Assembly: GCA_945787485.1 (NCBI GenBank)
Contig: CALZHV010000045.1
Coordinates: 1-13,911, forward strand
Length of the DNA stretch: 13,911 nucleotides
DNA from: an uncultured Lachnospiraceae bacterium
GTDB taxonomy: Bacteria > Bacillota > Clostridia > Lachnospirales > Lachnospiraceae
Direction of reading: 5' to 3'
The translations under genes and the position numbers were made by a program. The notes beneath the pieces are model-generated. The model worked only from the letters and a program-made list of their open reading frames with translations. It did no database searches and was not told where the DNA came from. Position 1 is the stretch's first letter, and each line of letters starts with the position of its first letter. This document shows positions 7,005-13,911 of this stretch, piece after piece.

Positions 7005-8112
7005 TTTCCAAATAATATATCAATGCGTTTCTCATATCATCATCAGAAACATTCATATCAATATATGCTTCTCCTATTTTATTTAACAAAACAAACTTTA
7101 TACTGTTGCCTGTTACCTTTTTATCATTTTTTGTATATGAAATAATCTTCTCAATATCTATATCCTTTGGAAGCTTAGCTGAATTAAACGAATTACAGGT
7201 TTTCCATATATCATTTAAATCATCTTTGGAAATATTTCCTTTATTGTAAGATATTATGCTTGCTAAAACTACACCAATAAATACACATTCACCGTGATAC
7301 AATTGAAAATCCATATATTTTTCAATAGCATGTCCGAGTGTATGTCCGAAATTTAATAAGGCTCTCTCTCCTTTTTCTGTAGGATCATTTTCGACAACAT
7401 TCTTTTTTACTATACAACTGTTTCTCACCATAGTGAGCAATTTATCAATGTCTTTACCGGAAATGGCTTTCCTGTTTGTTTTTAGCCATTCATAATAATC
7501 AGCATCTTTAATTAAGCCATGCTTTACAATTTCACCCATTCCTGAATCAAATTGTCTGTCGTTTAGTGTATTTAAAACTGACAAATTCATATACACAAGC
7601 TTCGGCATATGAAATGCTCCGACCATATTTTTATATGAGTCAAAATCCACTCCCGTTTTTCCGCCAATGCTTGAATCCACCTGTGAAAGAAGGCTGGTAG
7701 GAATTTGAATAAAGTCAATACCTCTTAAATATGTAGCTGCTGTAAATCCTGTCAAATCTCCTACTACACCACCACCTAATGCGATAAGTACATCCTTTCT
7801 GTCAAATTTTTCAAGAATAAGCTTTTCGTATAAATTTCTTACTACATCAAGATTTTTGCTTTGTTCACCCTCAGGGAAAACAAATGAAACAACCTTTTTA
7901 CAACAATTCTCCAATGAAATTAATATAGCATCCAAATATAAGGATGCTACATTAGATTCTGTCACAACACATATTTTTCTTTCACTGTAACCGAGTTCTT
8001 TAATGTAATCAGCTAAGTATGAAAAATCAGTTGTATATACTATATTGTAAATCGGTTTTCCATCAAGATGCACACACAAATCTTTACATGAAGAATTGTT
8101 ATTATCAGTCAT
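6994..8112 (-). CDS. aroB: 3-dehydroquinate synthase
   Basis: This 372-residue cytoplasmic enzyme makes 3-dehydroquinate from DAHP, the second step of the shikimate pathway, using NAD and a divalent metal. The NAD-binding GGGVVGDLTGF (113-123) is followed by IPTSLLSQVDSSIGGKTG (137-154). Metal-ligand regions GEIVKHGLI, LNFGHTLGHAIE and YHGECV are all intact. The first 20 or so residues are a loose extension beyond the usual start, but AAGGAGA 8 nt before ATG 8112 supports this one. It begins 18 nt after the DivIVA-like gene and overlaps lspA at its end. No other shikimate gene is in the window, so its placement within a division and envelope operon is unusual in theme although tightly packed. 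Confidence 0.95.
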   Translation of the reverse strand: MTDNNNSSCKDLCVHLDGKPIYNIVYTTDFSYLADYIKELGYSERKICVVTESNVASLYLDAILISLENCCKKVVSFVFPEGEQSKNLDVVRNLYEKLILEKFDRKDVLIALGGGVVGDLTGFTAATYLRGIDFIQIPTSLLSQVDSSIGGKTGVDFDSYKNMVGAFHMPKLVYMNLSVLNTLNDRQFDSGMGEIVKHGLIKDADYYEWLKTNRKAISGKDIDKLLTMVRNSCIVKKNVVENDPTEKGERALLNFGHTLGHAIEKYMDFQLYHGECVFIGVVLASIISYNKGNISKDDLNDIWKTCNSFNSAKLPKDIDIEKIISYTKNDKKVTGNSIKFVLLNKIGEAYIDMNVSDDDMRNALIYYLENEK

Positions 8113-8130
8113 CTTTGATATCTCCTTGTT

Positions 8131-9486
8131 TTAAATAAATTCAAATCCATCATCATCAGCGTCTTCACTAATTTCCTCACCATCAGAAATCATGGCCACA
8201 CCTGATTTTTTCTCCTCTACATCACCAACAAGCTGCTCTTCCTGTTCTGCCTGCTCCTGTGATGCTTCAGCTGTTGAAGATTCAGCCTCCTTAACCGTAG
8301 CTGTTTCCTCAGAAGATGTCTCCTGTAAATGCTGCTCTTCAACTTCACGTTTTATTTTTGCGATGATATCATCCACTTCTTTGTCAAATTCATAATCATG
8401 AACTGTTTTATCATCTGTATTTGATGGTTTTACATCAACCTTTGTTTTTGGTGCCTCATGCTTTGGAGCTGCCTGCTTCTTTACCTCAGGTTTAACGGTA
8501 TTTGCTTTGGCTTTTTCAGCTGTTTGGCTTGTAGGCTTAGCTGTAGCATTTGCTTTATTTGCTGCTTTTTCCTTTGCATCCTGAGTTGCCTTTGTTGTTG
8601 GTTTAGGTTTATTTGATTGCTGAGTCTGCGCCTGCTGTTTTGAAGCATTTGTTCCATCAGCTGTAGGTCTGTAACTTGTCTTTTTTGCTTTTTGCTTTTG
8701 CTTATCTTCTGCAAATGTAAAAGTAGTTGAACCTGTTCCTGAAGCCTTTGATGATTTATTAGTATTATTACTGCCATCATACGGATTATATCTTCCGGGC
8801 TGTGGTTTACTGTTTGGATTAAAAGGATCAACACTTAATGATGAACCATACATAGCACTTGAACTTGTCATGTTATCACTATTCATACTGTTCATGCCGG
8901 TGTAACCACCTGCACCGCCAAGAGGAGACTCATCTCTCATTTGCGGATCGCTTGAAAATTCTCCAAAGGCTGAAGAATCCTTTGGTCTTGGAGCTGCTCC
9001 TGAAGCAAATATTCCTGCGAAATTTGGATCAATATATGAATCAACATCAAAATCATTTTCTTTTAAAAAGCCAAATTGCATTTTAAGCAAGGATGCAAAA
9101 TTAGATTTGTACATGGCATACTGAGTCTCGAGCTGTTTGATTTCTGTTTTTATTTCTTCCAGTCTTGTTTCAGCATCAGCAAGAATAATCTTTGCCTTAT
9201 TTTTCGCATCAAGCTCAATTGTTTTTGCTTCTCTGTTAGCTTTTGATTTAGTATCTTCAGAATCCTTTTCTGCAAGCATAAGTGATTTCTGAAGAGCCTC
9301 TTCTTTTGACTTATAATTTTGTAATCCGTCTGTTAATGAAATAACCTTCTCTTTAAGCTCTGCATTTGAACGATAAAGCTGTTCATAGCTTTCTGCTACA
9401 CTTTCAAAAAATGTATTTACATCTTTTTTGTCATATCCAATACCTGAATGAAATTTCTTTTGTTGTATATCTACCGGAGTTAACAT
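8131..9486 (-). CDS. divIVA: DivIVA-domain protein with long low-complexity linker
   Basis: The N-terminal 40 residues (MLTPVDIQQKKFHSGIGYDKKDVNTFFESVAESYEQLY) match the DivIVA membrane-targeting domain, which binds curved membrane at poles and septa. A coiled coil follows to about residue 130, then a conserved-looking short patch (FASLLKMQFGFLKEND). After that comes a low-complexity linker of about 200 residues, first G/S/N-rich and then K/A/Q/T/P-rich. A DYEFDKEVDDIIAKIKREVEE segment and a strongly acidic tail ending DDDGFEFI close the 451-residue protein. Length is well above typical DivIVA (about 160-230). The ATG at 9486 is chosen because the strong site at 9495-9503 (GGGAGGG core) is 8 nt away; a TTG at 9492 would be only 2 nt from it. 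It follows sepF by 31 nt, the usual DivIVA neighbourhood. Confidence 0.88.
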   Translation of the reverse strand: MLTPVDIQQKKFHSGIGYDKKDVNTFFESVAESYEQLYRSNAELKEKVISLTDGLQNYKSKEEALQKSLMLAEKDSEDTKSKANREAKTIELDAKNKAKIILADAETRLEEIKTEIKQLETQYAMYKSNFASLLKMQFGFLKENDFDVDSYIDPNFAGIFASGAAPRPKDSSAFGEFSSDPQMRDESPLGGAGGYTGMNSMNSDNMTSSSAMYGSSLSVDPFNPNSKPQPGRYNPYDGSNNTNKSSKASGTGSTTFTFAEDKQKQKAKKTSYRPTADGTNASKQQAQTQQSNKPKPTTKATQDAKEKAANKANATAKPTSQTAEKAKANTVKPEVKKQAAPKHEAPKTKVDVKPSNTDDKTVHDYEFDKEVDDIIAKIKREVEEQHLQETSSEETATVKEAESSTAEASQEQAEQEEQLVGDVEEKKSGVAMISDGEEISEDADDDGFEFI

Positions 9487-9494
9487 ATACAATA

Positions 9495-9503
9495 CCCTCC
9501 CCC
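9495..9503 (-). promoter_or_regulatory. Ribosome binding site of the DivIVA-like gene
   Basis: GGGGGAGGG on the minus strand, with the GGAGG core, is 8 nt from ATG 9486. It is the strongest site in the window, fits high expression of a structural protein, and rules out the TTG 6 nt further upstream. Confidence 0.8.
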
Positions 9504-9517
9504 TTTGTGAATATTAA

Positions 9518-10152
9518 TTAATAGTTTCCTAACTGAGGGCTAATCCCAGCAGCTGCGTTTCTGATTTCTTCTCTTAAGTCCCCTGATACCTTTGTCTCCT
9601 GTGGAGCTGCAACAAATATGTTGCCTGTGATTGCACTAATTGAACCACCTAAAGCATTACATGCACCACCCACAAAATCAATTATTCTTTGAGCATCAGA
9701 TAATTCAACACCTTCAAGATTAATTATTATTGTAAGTCCATTTTTTAAGTATGTTGTAATGTTTTGTGCATCATTTATTGTTTGTGGTCTTGAACACCGC
9801 TTGTATCTATAGCACCATTTGGTGATGATTGTCTGTTAAAATCTACAAGATTATTCTGTTTCTGCATTCCACGTGAATATTGATTGCTTGGTTTATATGA
9901 AACCGACTGTCCGCTTCTTACACTTTGATAAGAACCTTTTCCGTATGTACTTTCTGTTTTATAAGCAGACTGCCCTGATTGATTATCTGAATATGATGTG
10001 GTTTTTGAAGATGAAACCTTTGTATTTTTAGCCCCTCTTCTTACAGGTTTCGCATCATATTCATCATCATCATCGTCTTCATCATCAAATAAATCGTCGT
10101 CAAATTCATCGTCACCTAAATCTTTAACTTTAAATATATCCAATATACTCAT
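9518..10152 (-). pseudogene. sepF: SepF cell-division protein, apparent single-base frameshift
   Basis: SepF links FtsZ filaments to the membrane at the septum. The N-terminal piece (ATG 10152 to TAA 9775) has the amphipathic start MSILDIFKVKD, a very acidic patch (FDDDLFDDEDDDDDEYD) and a S/Q/Y-rich linker ending GVQDHKQ. The conserved SepF domain continues in another frame with RPQTINDAQNITTYLKNG, then IIINLEGVELSDAQRIIDFVGGACNALGG, ITGNIFVAAP, and ends AAGISPQLGNY at 9518. One extra base near 9785-9800 (for example A in the CAAG run, giving GVQRPQ) fuses them into 211 residues, a normal length. The start has AAGGAGA 6 nt ahead, overlapping the yggS stop. Both halves look well preserved, so a sequence error is likelier than decay. 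As written, the cell would make only the N-terminal 125 residues. Confidence 0.85.
9785..9800 (-). other. Probable frameshift junction within sepF
   Basis: The upstream sepF frame ends GVQDHKQ and stops at 9775-9777. The conserved domain frame is readable from RPQTIND but yields an implausible cysteine/arginine/tryptophan-rich peptide further upstream. The switch therefore lies close to here and corresponds to one missing base. Confidence 0.7.
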
Positions 10153-10158
10153 ACTAAA

Positions 10159-10165
10159 TCTCCTT
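10159..10165 (-). promoter_or_regulatory. Ribosome binding site of sepF
   Basis: AAGGAGA on the minus strand is 6 nt before ATG 10152 and directly abuts the yggS stop codon. It selects MSILDIF over the longer upstream reading from 10224, which lies within yggS. Confidence 0.8.
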
Positions 10166-10858
10166 TTAGATATTGTAGTTGCGTTCTCCAAAAATACCTG
10201 TGCCAACACGAACCATTGTTGCACCTTCTTCTATAGCAACCATATAATCATTTGTCATACCCATCGAAAGTATACTCATATCAATATTATCGATGTTTTT
10301 TGATTTTATGTCAAGTAATAATTGGTACAAATTTCTAAAGTGAACCCTATTTTCCTCGGCATTTTCAACAAAAGGAGCTATCGTCATAAGGCCTCTGACT
10401 TTTACATTATGTAAATCCTTAATCTGATTGAGCAATTCGTAAACATCATTTTCGTTTATTCCGAATTTAGTATCCTCGTGCGCAATGTTTACCTGTATAA
10501 GAATTTCTGCCACAACGTTCTTCTTTTTTGCTTCTTTATCAATCTCTTTTGCTAAATGAAACGAATCAACTGAATGAATCAGCTTTGCTTTATCAACAAT
10601 ATATTTTACTTTATTTGTCTGTAGATGTCCTATAAGATGCCAATTAACAGGTTTTGAAACATTTTCGTATTTATCAACTAATTCCTGTACCTTATTTTCA
10701 CCATATTCATTTACTCCGTGTGAAATAAGCTGTTCAATATCCGATAAAGGTTTTGTTTTGCTTACAGCAATTAATGTTACTTCGTCATAATTTCTTCCGA
10801 CCTTATCACAGGCAGCTTTGATATTATTTAATACTTCATCATAATTTTGTGTTAACAT
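10166..10858 (-). CDS. YggS/YlmE family PLP homeostasis protein
   Basis: This 230-residue, single-domain PLP-binding protein has the alanine-racemase N-terminal barrel fold. The family helps balance pyridoxal phosphate and some amino-acid pools and has no firmly assigned reaction. Visible family motifs are LIAVSKTKP, where the lysine should bind PLP (about residue 35), FGEN-like YGENKVQEL, WHLIGHLQTNK, HSVDS, EILIQVN, RGLMTIAP, LSMGMTNDYMVAIEEGATMVRVGTGIFG at the end. It is full length. GAGGAG 9 nt ahead supports ATG 10858. It starts 21 nt after the HlyD-like gene and leads into sepF after 13 nt. The ylmE-sepF pairing is a long-standing feature of Gram-positive division clusters. Confidence 0.93.
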   Translation of the reverse strand: MLTQNYDEVLNNIKAACDKVGRNYDEVTLIAVSKTKPLSDIEQLISHGVNEYGENKVQELVDKYENVSKPVNWHLIGHLQTNKVKYIVDKAKLIHSVDSFHLAKEIDKEAKKKNVVAEILIQVNIAHEDTKFGINENDVYELLNQIKDLHNVKVRGLMTIAPFVENAEENRVHFRNLYQLLLDIKSKNIDNIDMSILSMGMTNDYMVAIEEGATMVRVGTGIFGERNYNI

Positions 10859-10879
10859 AGTAGAATTCTCCTCATATAA

Positions 10880-12364
10880 CTAATAAATTATCTGATTTTC
10901 TTTTACACTTGAAGAATCAAGTATTATATTATCATATTCCTTTAATTCACCATCATTAGATATCAAAGCAAATTCATCGACAATCTCAATAACATCAACC
11001 ATTTTAAAGTCTGCAATACCTCTGTTTGCTGAATATACACCTTTTATCGAAGAGCTCGATACAAGTGAAATAGCAATTGTCTTTTGCGTGTTGACATCAA
11101 GAATAACATCCGTACTTAAAAACGAATCCGGATCTACGTATTTATAATCATCATCTGAGAAATACACATAAGGTTTAACCTGATTTAATGTAATTTCCCC
11201 TGTGGCTTCATCCTTAACCTGTATATTCAGATAATTTGTTCCTTCTTCGTTACTTCCTCCGGAAAAATAGCTCTTAGGTATTTTATAAACATCTTTTTCA
11301 ACGAGGGCACTGACCGGTACCTTTAGCCCTGCTTTATCATCCATAATTATCTCAACATCAACAAATCTTTCATCGACAAAATTCGATAAATACTTCGACA
11401 GTTTTATATTAATATACTGACCGTCACTCCCATTAACAATTTCATATGGCATATCCATTGTATAAGTAGAATTATTTATGCGGATAGTAACGTAATCATT
11501 TTCGGAAATACTGTTTATCTGTTCGGTTGTTATCGCCGAAAGAATATTCCATTCCTCATTAGGTATTATCTTAACAATCGGTGAACCTGCGCTTACAACA
11601 CTTCCTGATTTTAATGTTTGTTTAGAATATTTAGACTTATCAAAATCTTCCTTTTTTACATTGTTTATATTATATTGTTCATATCCGTCAACATAATATG
11701 TAACAACACCGGAATACATTGAATTAATTTTAGCCATTCTGATATTAGAAGAAGAATCCGACAATTCCTGCATCAATACTTCATTTGTGAGCTCTAATAC
11801 CTTGTTGTTTAACGACGAGTTGAAATTATATGCTTCATAAAACGAATCATTGTTATATGAAACTTTATATAGCGAAATATTTGATCTTATTTCTTCATAG
11901 TCTTCAGCTTTTAGTACTGAATTATAATTATCAAAATCACTTAACTGATTGTATAGCTGTCCTGTTTCATCAATAGTACAAACTGTACAATTCTTCATTA
12001 TTTTCTCGCCATCACGAATGTAATAGCACACATATCCGCTTTTTGTTGTATTGATTATTTGTTCGTCTCTGATAATCAGACCATTTAAGATTATGTTATC
12101 ACTAATATCACTCTTATTTACCTTATAAGTTGTAATAGGATCTTTTCGAGAGGCAATAATGATACATATTACAGAATACAATAATACTGCTGCAATCACG
12201 CACGTTGCAGCATTAATTTTTATGTCTTTATTGAATTTCAAAACATTATTGGATTTTCTGCCGTTTCTACCGCTATTTCTGCTTTTTGATGCAGTACGGC
12301 TGACGGCATTTTTTCTGCTAATATTTTTATTATTTGTAATGTTTCTGTTTCCTGTATTACTCAT
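10880..12364 (-). CDS. HlyD-like membrane adaptor protein
   Basis: This 494-residue protein has a basic, asparagine/arginine/serine-rich cytoplasmic N-terminus of about 50 residues, one membrane segment (about 52-71) and a large extracytoplasmic part. Two lipoyl/barrel-sandwich-like pieces, SGYVCYYIRDGEKI and SGVVTYYVDGYEQ, with an intervening helical stretch and the following SGSVVSAGSPIVKIIPNEEW, resemble HlyD or membrane-fusion adaptors, the annotation usually given to genes beside yggS-sepF in Clostridia. No ABC or RND transporter gene is nearby, so its partner may not be a transporter; a septal or wall role is an inference from its neighbours. The start is weakly marked (GTGATGTGATAAA before ATG). 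Gaps are 27 nt to the carboxypeptidase and 21 nt to yggS. Confidence 0.72.
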   Translation of the reverse strand: MSNTGNRNITNNKNISRKNAVSRTASKSRNSGRNGRKSNNVLKFNKDIKINAATCVIAAVLLYSVICIIIASRKDPITTYKVNKSDISDNIILNGLIIRDEQIINTTKSGYVCYYIRDGEKIMKNCTVCTIDETGQLYNQLSDFDNYNSVLKAEDYEEIRSNISLYKVSYNNDSFYEAYNFNSSLNNKVLELTNEVLMQELSDSSSNIRMAKINSMYSGVVTYYVDGYEQYNINNVKKEDFDKSKYSKQTLKSGSVVSAGSPIVKIIPNEEWNILSAITTEQINSISENDYVTIRINNSTYTMDMPYEIVNGSDGQYINIKLSKYLSNFVDERFVDVEIIMDDKAGLKVPVSALVEKDVYKIPKSYFSGGSNEEGTNYLNIQVKDEATGEITLNQVKPYVYFSDDDYKYVDPDSFLSTDVILDVNTQKTIAISLVSSSSIKGVYSANRGIADFKMVDVIEIVDEFALISNDGELKEYDNIILDSSSVKENQIIY

Positions 12365-12391
12365 TTTATCACATCACTTTTCTTAAGCTGT

Positions 12392-13378
12392 TTACTGTGC
12401 TAAATTCAACATTTTAACAATTGCTGAATATAGCTCTGTTTTTGATTCAGGATTTGAAGCTATGGCAATATATTTTTTATCATCCTTTGTCAAATATAAT
12501 GCCAAAGCGTTTCCGGCAGCATCTGTTGTACCTGTCTTCCAGCATTCAATTGTATATCCTGCAGGTAAAGGAACAATTCCAAGTGCAAAAAAGCTTGTAG
12601 CACTTATATCAACAACAACTTCATTATCTGCCTGATTTAAATATGAATACGTATATGTATTAACCGAATCAATTTGTCTTATTAATTCATGAGAATATGC
12701 TTCTTTTATTATTAAATATATATCATATGCTGTTGTATAATGATCTGGGTGATCAAGTCCGTGTGGATTTACAAAATGAGAATTGGTTGCTCCGATAACA
12801 GCAGCTTTCCGGTTCATTAAATCACAAAAAGAAGTTATGTCCCCGGCAACATATTCTCCCAATATAATTGCATAATAATTATTTGATTGCAGCAAAAGAC
12901 CATACATTAAATCTTTTACGGATATCTTACAACCATAACCAATCTCACATGGTCCAACACCCTCTGATGATAAGTCATAGCTTTTTTCAAGTGTTACTAT
13001 ATCATCAAGACCAATTGAACCGTCTTCAATCTTTTCACATACTATCAAAGCTGTCATAAGCTTTGTCAGACTTGCAGGATACATTCTTTTGTGTGCATTT
13101 TTTGCTACCAAAACATTCTTATCATCTTCATCAATAAATAAAGAATAATAACAGCCTGCCGTAAGATTATCATTAATCTGCTCGTCTTTCTTTACAACAG
13201 CATTATTGACAAACATATGTAATGCATCATCATCCTGAACAACAAGCTCTGTATTAAGGTTCAAATCATATGTGTTATTATATTTATCATCTATTTTGTT
13301 GTTAATAAATGCACCTGAAGCTAAAACAATAATTACTACAATCATTGTCACTAAAGGTTTTATAAAATCTTTTACCAT
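12392..13378 (-). CDS. D-alanyl-D-alanine carboxypeptidase (serine-type, DacF-like)
   Basis: This 328-residue penicillin-binding protein trims the terminal D-alanine from peptidoglycan stem peptides outside the membrane. An N-terminal hydrophobic segment (about 8-23) serves as signal or anchor. The peptidase S11 motifs are present: SLTK at 103-106 with nucleophile S103 and K106, SNN at 165-167, and KTGT at 281-284. Only about 44 residues follow KTGT, so the usual C-terminal beta-rich PBP5 domain and amphipathic anchor are missing; the N-terminal segment probably anchors the protein instead. The ATG is 5 nt after the mgsA stop without a convincing ribosome site, which points to coupled translation. 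Placement with sepF and divIVA fits cell-wall work at the septum. Several paralogues exist in spore-formers, so no specific symbol is given. Confidence 0.9.
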   Translation of the reverse strand: MVKDFIKPLVTMIVVIIVLASGAFINNKIDDKYNNTYDLNLNTELVVQDDDALHMFVNNAVVKKDEQINDNLTAGCYYSLFIDEDDKNVLVAKNAHKRMYPASLTKLMTALIVCEKIEDGSIGLDDIVTLEKSYDLSSEGVGPCEIGYGCKISVKDLMYGLLLQSNNYYAIILGEYVAGDITSFCDLMNRKAAVIGATNSHFVNPHGLDHPDHYTTAYDIYLIIKEAYSHELIRQIDSVNTYTYSYLNQADNEVVVDISATSFFALGIVPLPAGYTIECWKTGTTDAAGNALALYLTKDDKKYIAIASNPESKTELYSAIVKMLNLAQ

Positions 13379-13383
13379 AATGA

Positions 13384-13782
13384 CTAGTGCTTAAAAAGCT
13401 CTCTCCAATCTAAGTCGCCTCTTTCGAGTGCTTTTATCATAAGTTCAGCTGTAGCTAAATTAGTTGCAAGCGGTATATTATGAATGTCGCAAAGAGTAAA
13501 TATGTTATTGATATCTACTTCATGAGATTTCTTTGTCTGTGGATCTCTCAAAAATATCATCATATCTAAATCATTGCTCTCAATCATTGCACCAAGCTGC
13601 TGCTCGCCACCCGTATGTCCTGCCAGGAATTTATGAACAGAAAGATTTGTTACCTCTTCTATCATTCTTCCCGTAGTGCCTGTAGCATACAAATCATGAT
13701 GAGACATAATACCTCTGTAAGCGATACAAAAATTCTGCATCAATTTTTTCTTAGAATCATGTGCTATCAATCCAATTGTCAT
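13384..13782 (-). CDS. mgsA: Methylglyoxal synthase
   Basis: This 132-residue cytoplasmic enzyme turns dihydroxyacetone phosphate into methylglyoxal and phosphate, a bypass used when phosphate is short. Family motifs are LIAHDSKK (5-12), YATGTTG (32-38), GGEQQLGAMI (58-67), FLRDP (77-81), SHEVD (86-90) and PLATNLATAE. The catalytic region keeps H87 and D90 (E. coli H98 and D101), but the usual general-base aspartate of GGDQQ (E. coli D71) is glutamate here, E60. I recall GGEQQ in related Lachnospiraceae, so it may be clade-typical. The ATG at 13782 has GGGGTG 5 nt ahead and starts exactly where the family does; an upstream TTG at 13818 would add 12 residues and lacks support. The carboxypeptidase gene follows after 5 nt. 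Confidence 0.93.
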   Translation of the reverse strand: MTIGLIAHDSKKKLMQNFCIAYRGIMSHHDLYATGTTGRMIEEVTNLSVHKFLAGHTGGEQQLGAMIESNDLDMMIFLRDPQTKKSHEVDINNIFTLCDIHNIPLATNLATAELMIKALERGDLDWRELFKH

Positions 13783-13814
13783 TATTTCACCCCATTTTAT
13801 TGCATGTATTTTAT

Positions 13815-13911
13815 TCAAATCACATGCGCTCTTTTCATATGTCTTTTGTCTATTAATATTATGTCAAAATCTTTTTCTGCTTCTCTATAAACATTTATAT
13901 TAAAAAAATTA
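13815..13911 (-). CDS. C-terminal end of an unidentified gene, cut by the window edge
   Basis: One minus-strand frame is open from the window edge to TGA 13815-13817, while the other two frames close at once. The encoded tail of about 31 residues reads NFFNINVYREAEKDFDIIL and then IDKRHMKRAHVI, ending basic. It stops 32 nt before the mgsA start, a spacing typical of this operon. I cannot identify the family from so short a piece. An open frame this long could also arise by chance in such AT-rich DNA. Confidence 0.4.
   Translation of the reverse strand, partial: NFFNINVYREAEKDFDIILIDKRHMKRAHVI

Noticed and set aside
8481..8834. Q/K-rich reading inside the DivIVA-like gene
   Set aside because: It is a frame-shadow of the low-complexity linker, without its own ribosome site or any recognisable domain.
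9998..10303. Serine-rich + strand reading opposite sepF/yggS
   Set aside because: The serine run is the reverse complement of the GAT/GAC-rich acidic patch of sepF; it is an antisense artefact.
13615..13890. + strand reading opposite mgsA
   Set aside because: It is antisense to a clearly real mgsA and shows no domain or ribosome site.
1..13911. CRISPR arrays, tRNA or rRNA genes, riboswitches, insertion sequences
   Set aside because: No regularly spaced repeats, tRNA-like cloverleaf, transposase or known riboswitch core was seen by eye; nearly all sequence is accounted for by genes.

Overview
The window is AT-rich DNA whose protein families and gene order suggest a Firmicute of the class Clostridia, probably Lachnospiraceae or a close relative. 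Shine-Dalgarno sites are strong, and a SepF/DivIVA division cluster sits beside lspA-rluD and next to a methylglyoxal synthase with a GGEQQ active-site loop. Taxonomy is inferred from family resemblance and was not searched.

Left block (about 1-4124, + strand): a probable cell-envelope cluster of largely uncharacterised genes. It holds a double-cysteine-pair zinc-ribbon membrane protein, a 64-residue membrane miniprotein, a large DUF3160-type lipoprotein, and a small anchored protein with calcium-loop/VCBS-like motifs that overlaps the DUF3160 gene.

Middle (4161-5471, - strand): a 350-residue tyrosine recombinase resembling the single-protein chromosome-dimer-resolution enzyme XerS. Just upstream of its start is a near-perfect 32-bp palindrome that overlaps its promoter and looks like a dif-type site. 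A separate hairpin terminator closes the operon to its right. Genes on both sides point toward this region, as is common near a replication terminus.

Right block (5472-13911, - strand): a tightly packed run read right to left: the tail of an unknown gene, mgsA, a D,D-carboxypeptidase, a HlyD-like membrane adaptor, the PLP-homeostasis protein YggS/YlmE, sepF, a long DivIVA-like protein, aroB, lspA and rluD. Gaps are 5-32 nt or overlaps, so most are probably co-transcribed. The theme is septum/cell-wall assembly (carboxypeptidase, SepF, DivIVA) with lipoprotein processing, ribosome modification and shikimate synthesis attached.

Three genes (the zinc-ribbon gene, the DUF3160 lipoprotein and sepF) appear frameshifted. 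In each, restoring one base, plausibly an A in a short A run, rejoins a sensible protein. The shared sign points to homopolymer undercalls in the assembly rather than three independent mutations, especially as sepF is a core division gene. The strongest candidate for a little-described system is the XerS-like recombinase with its adjacent palindromic site.
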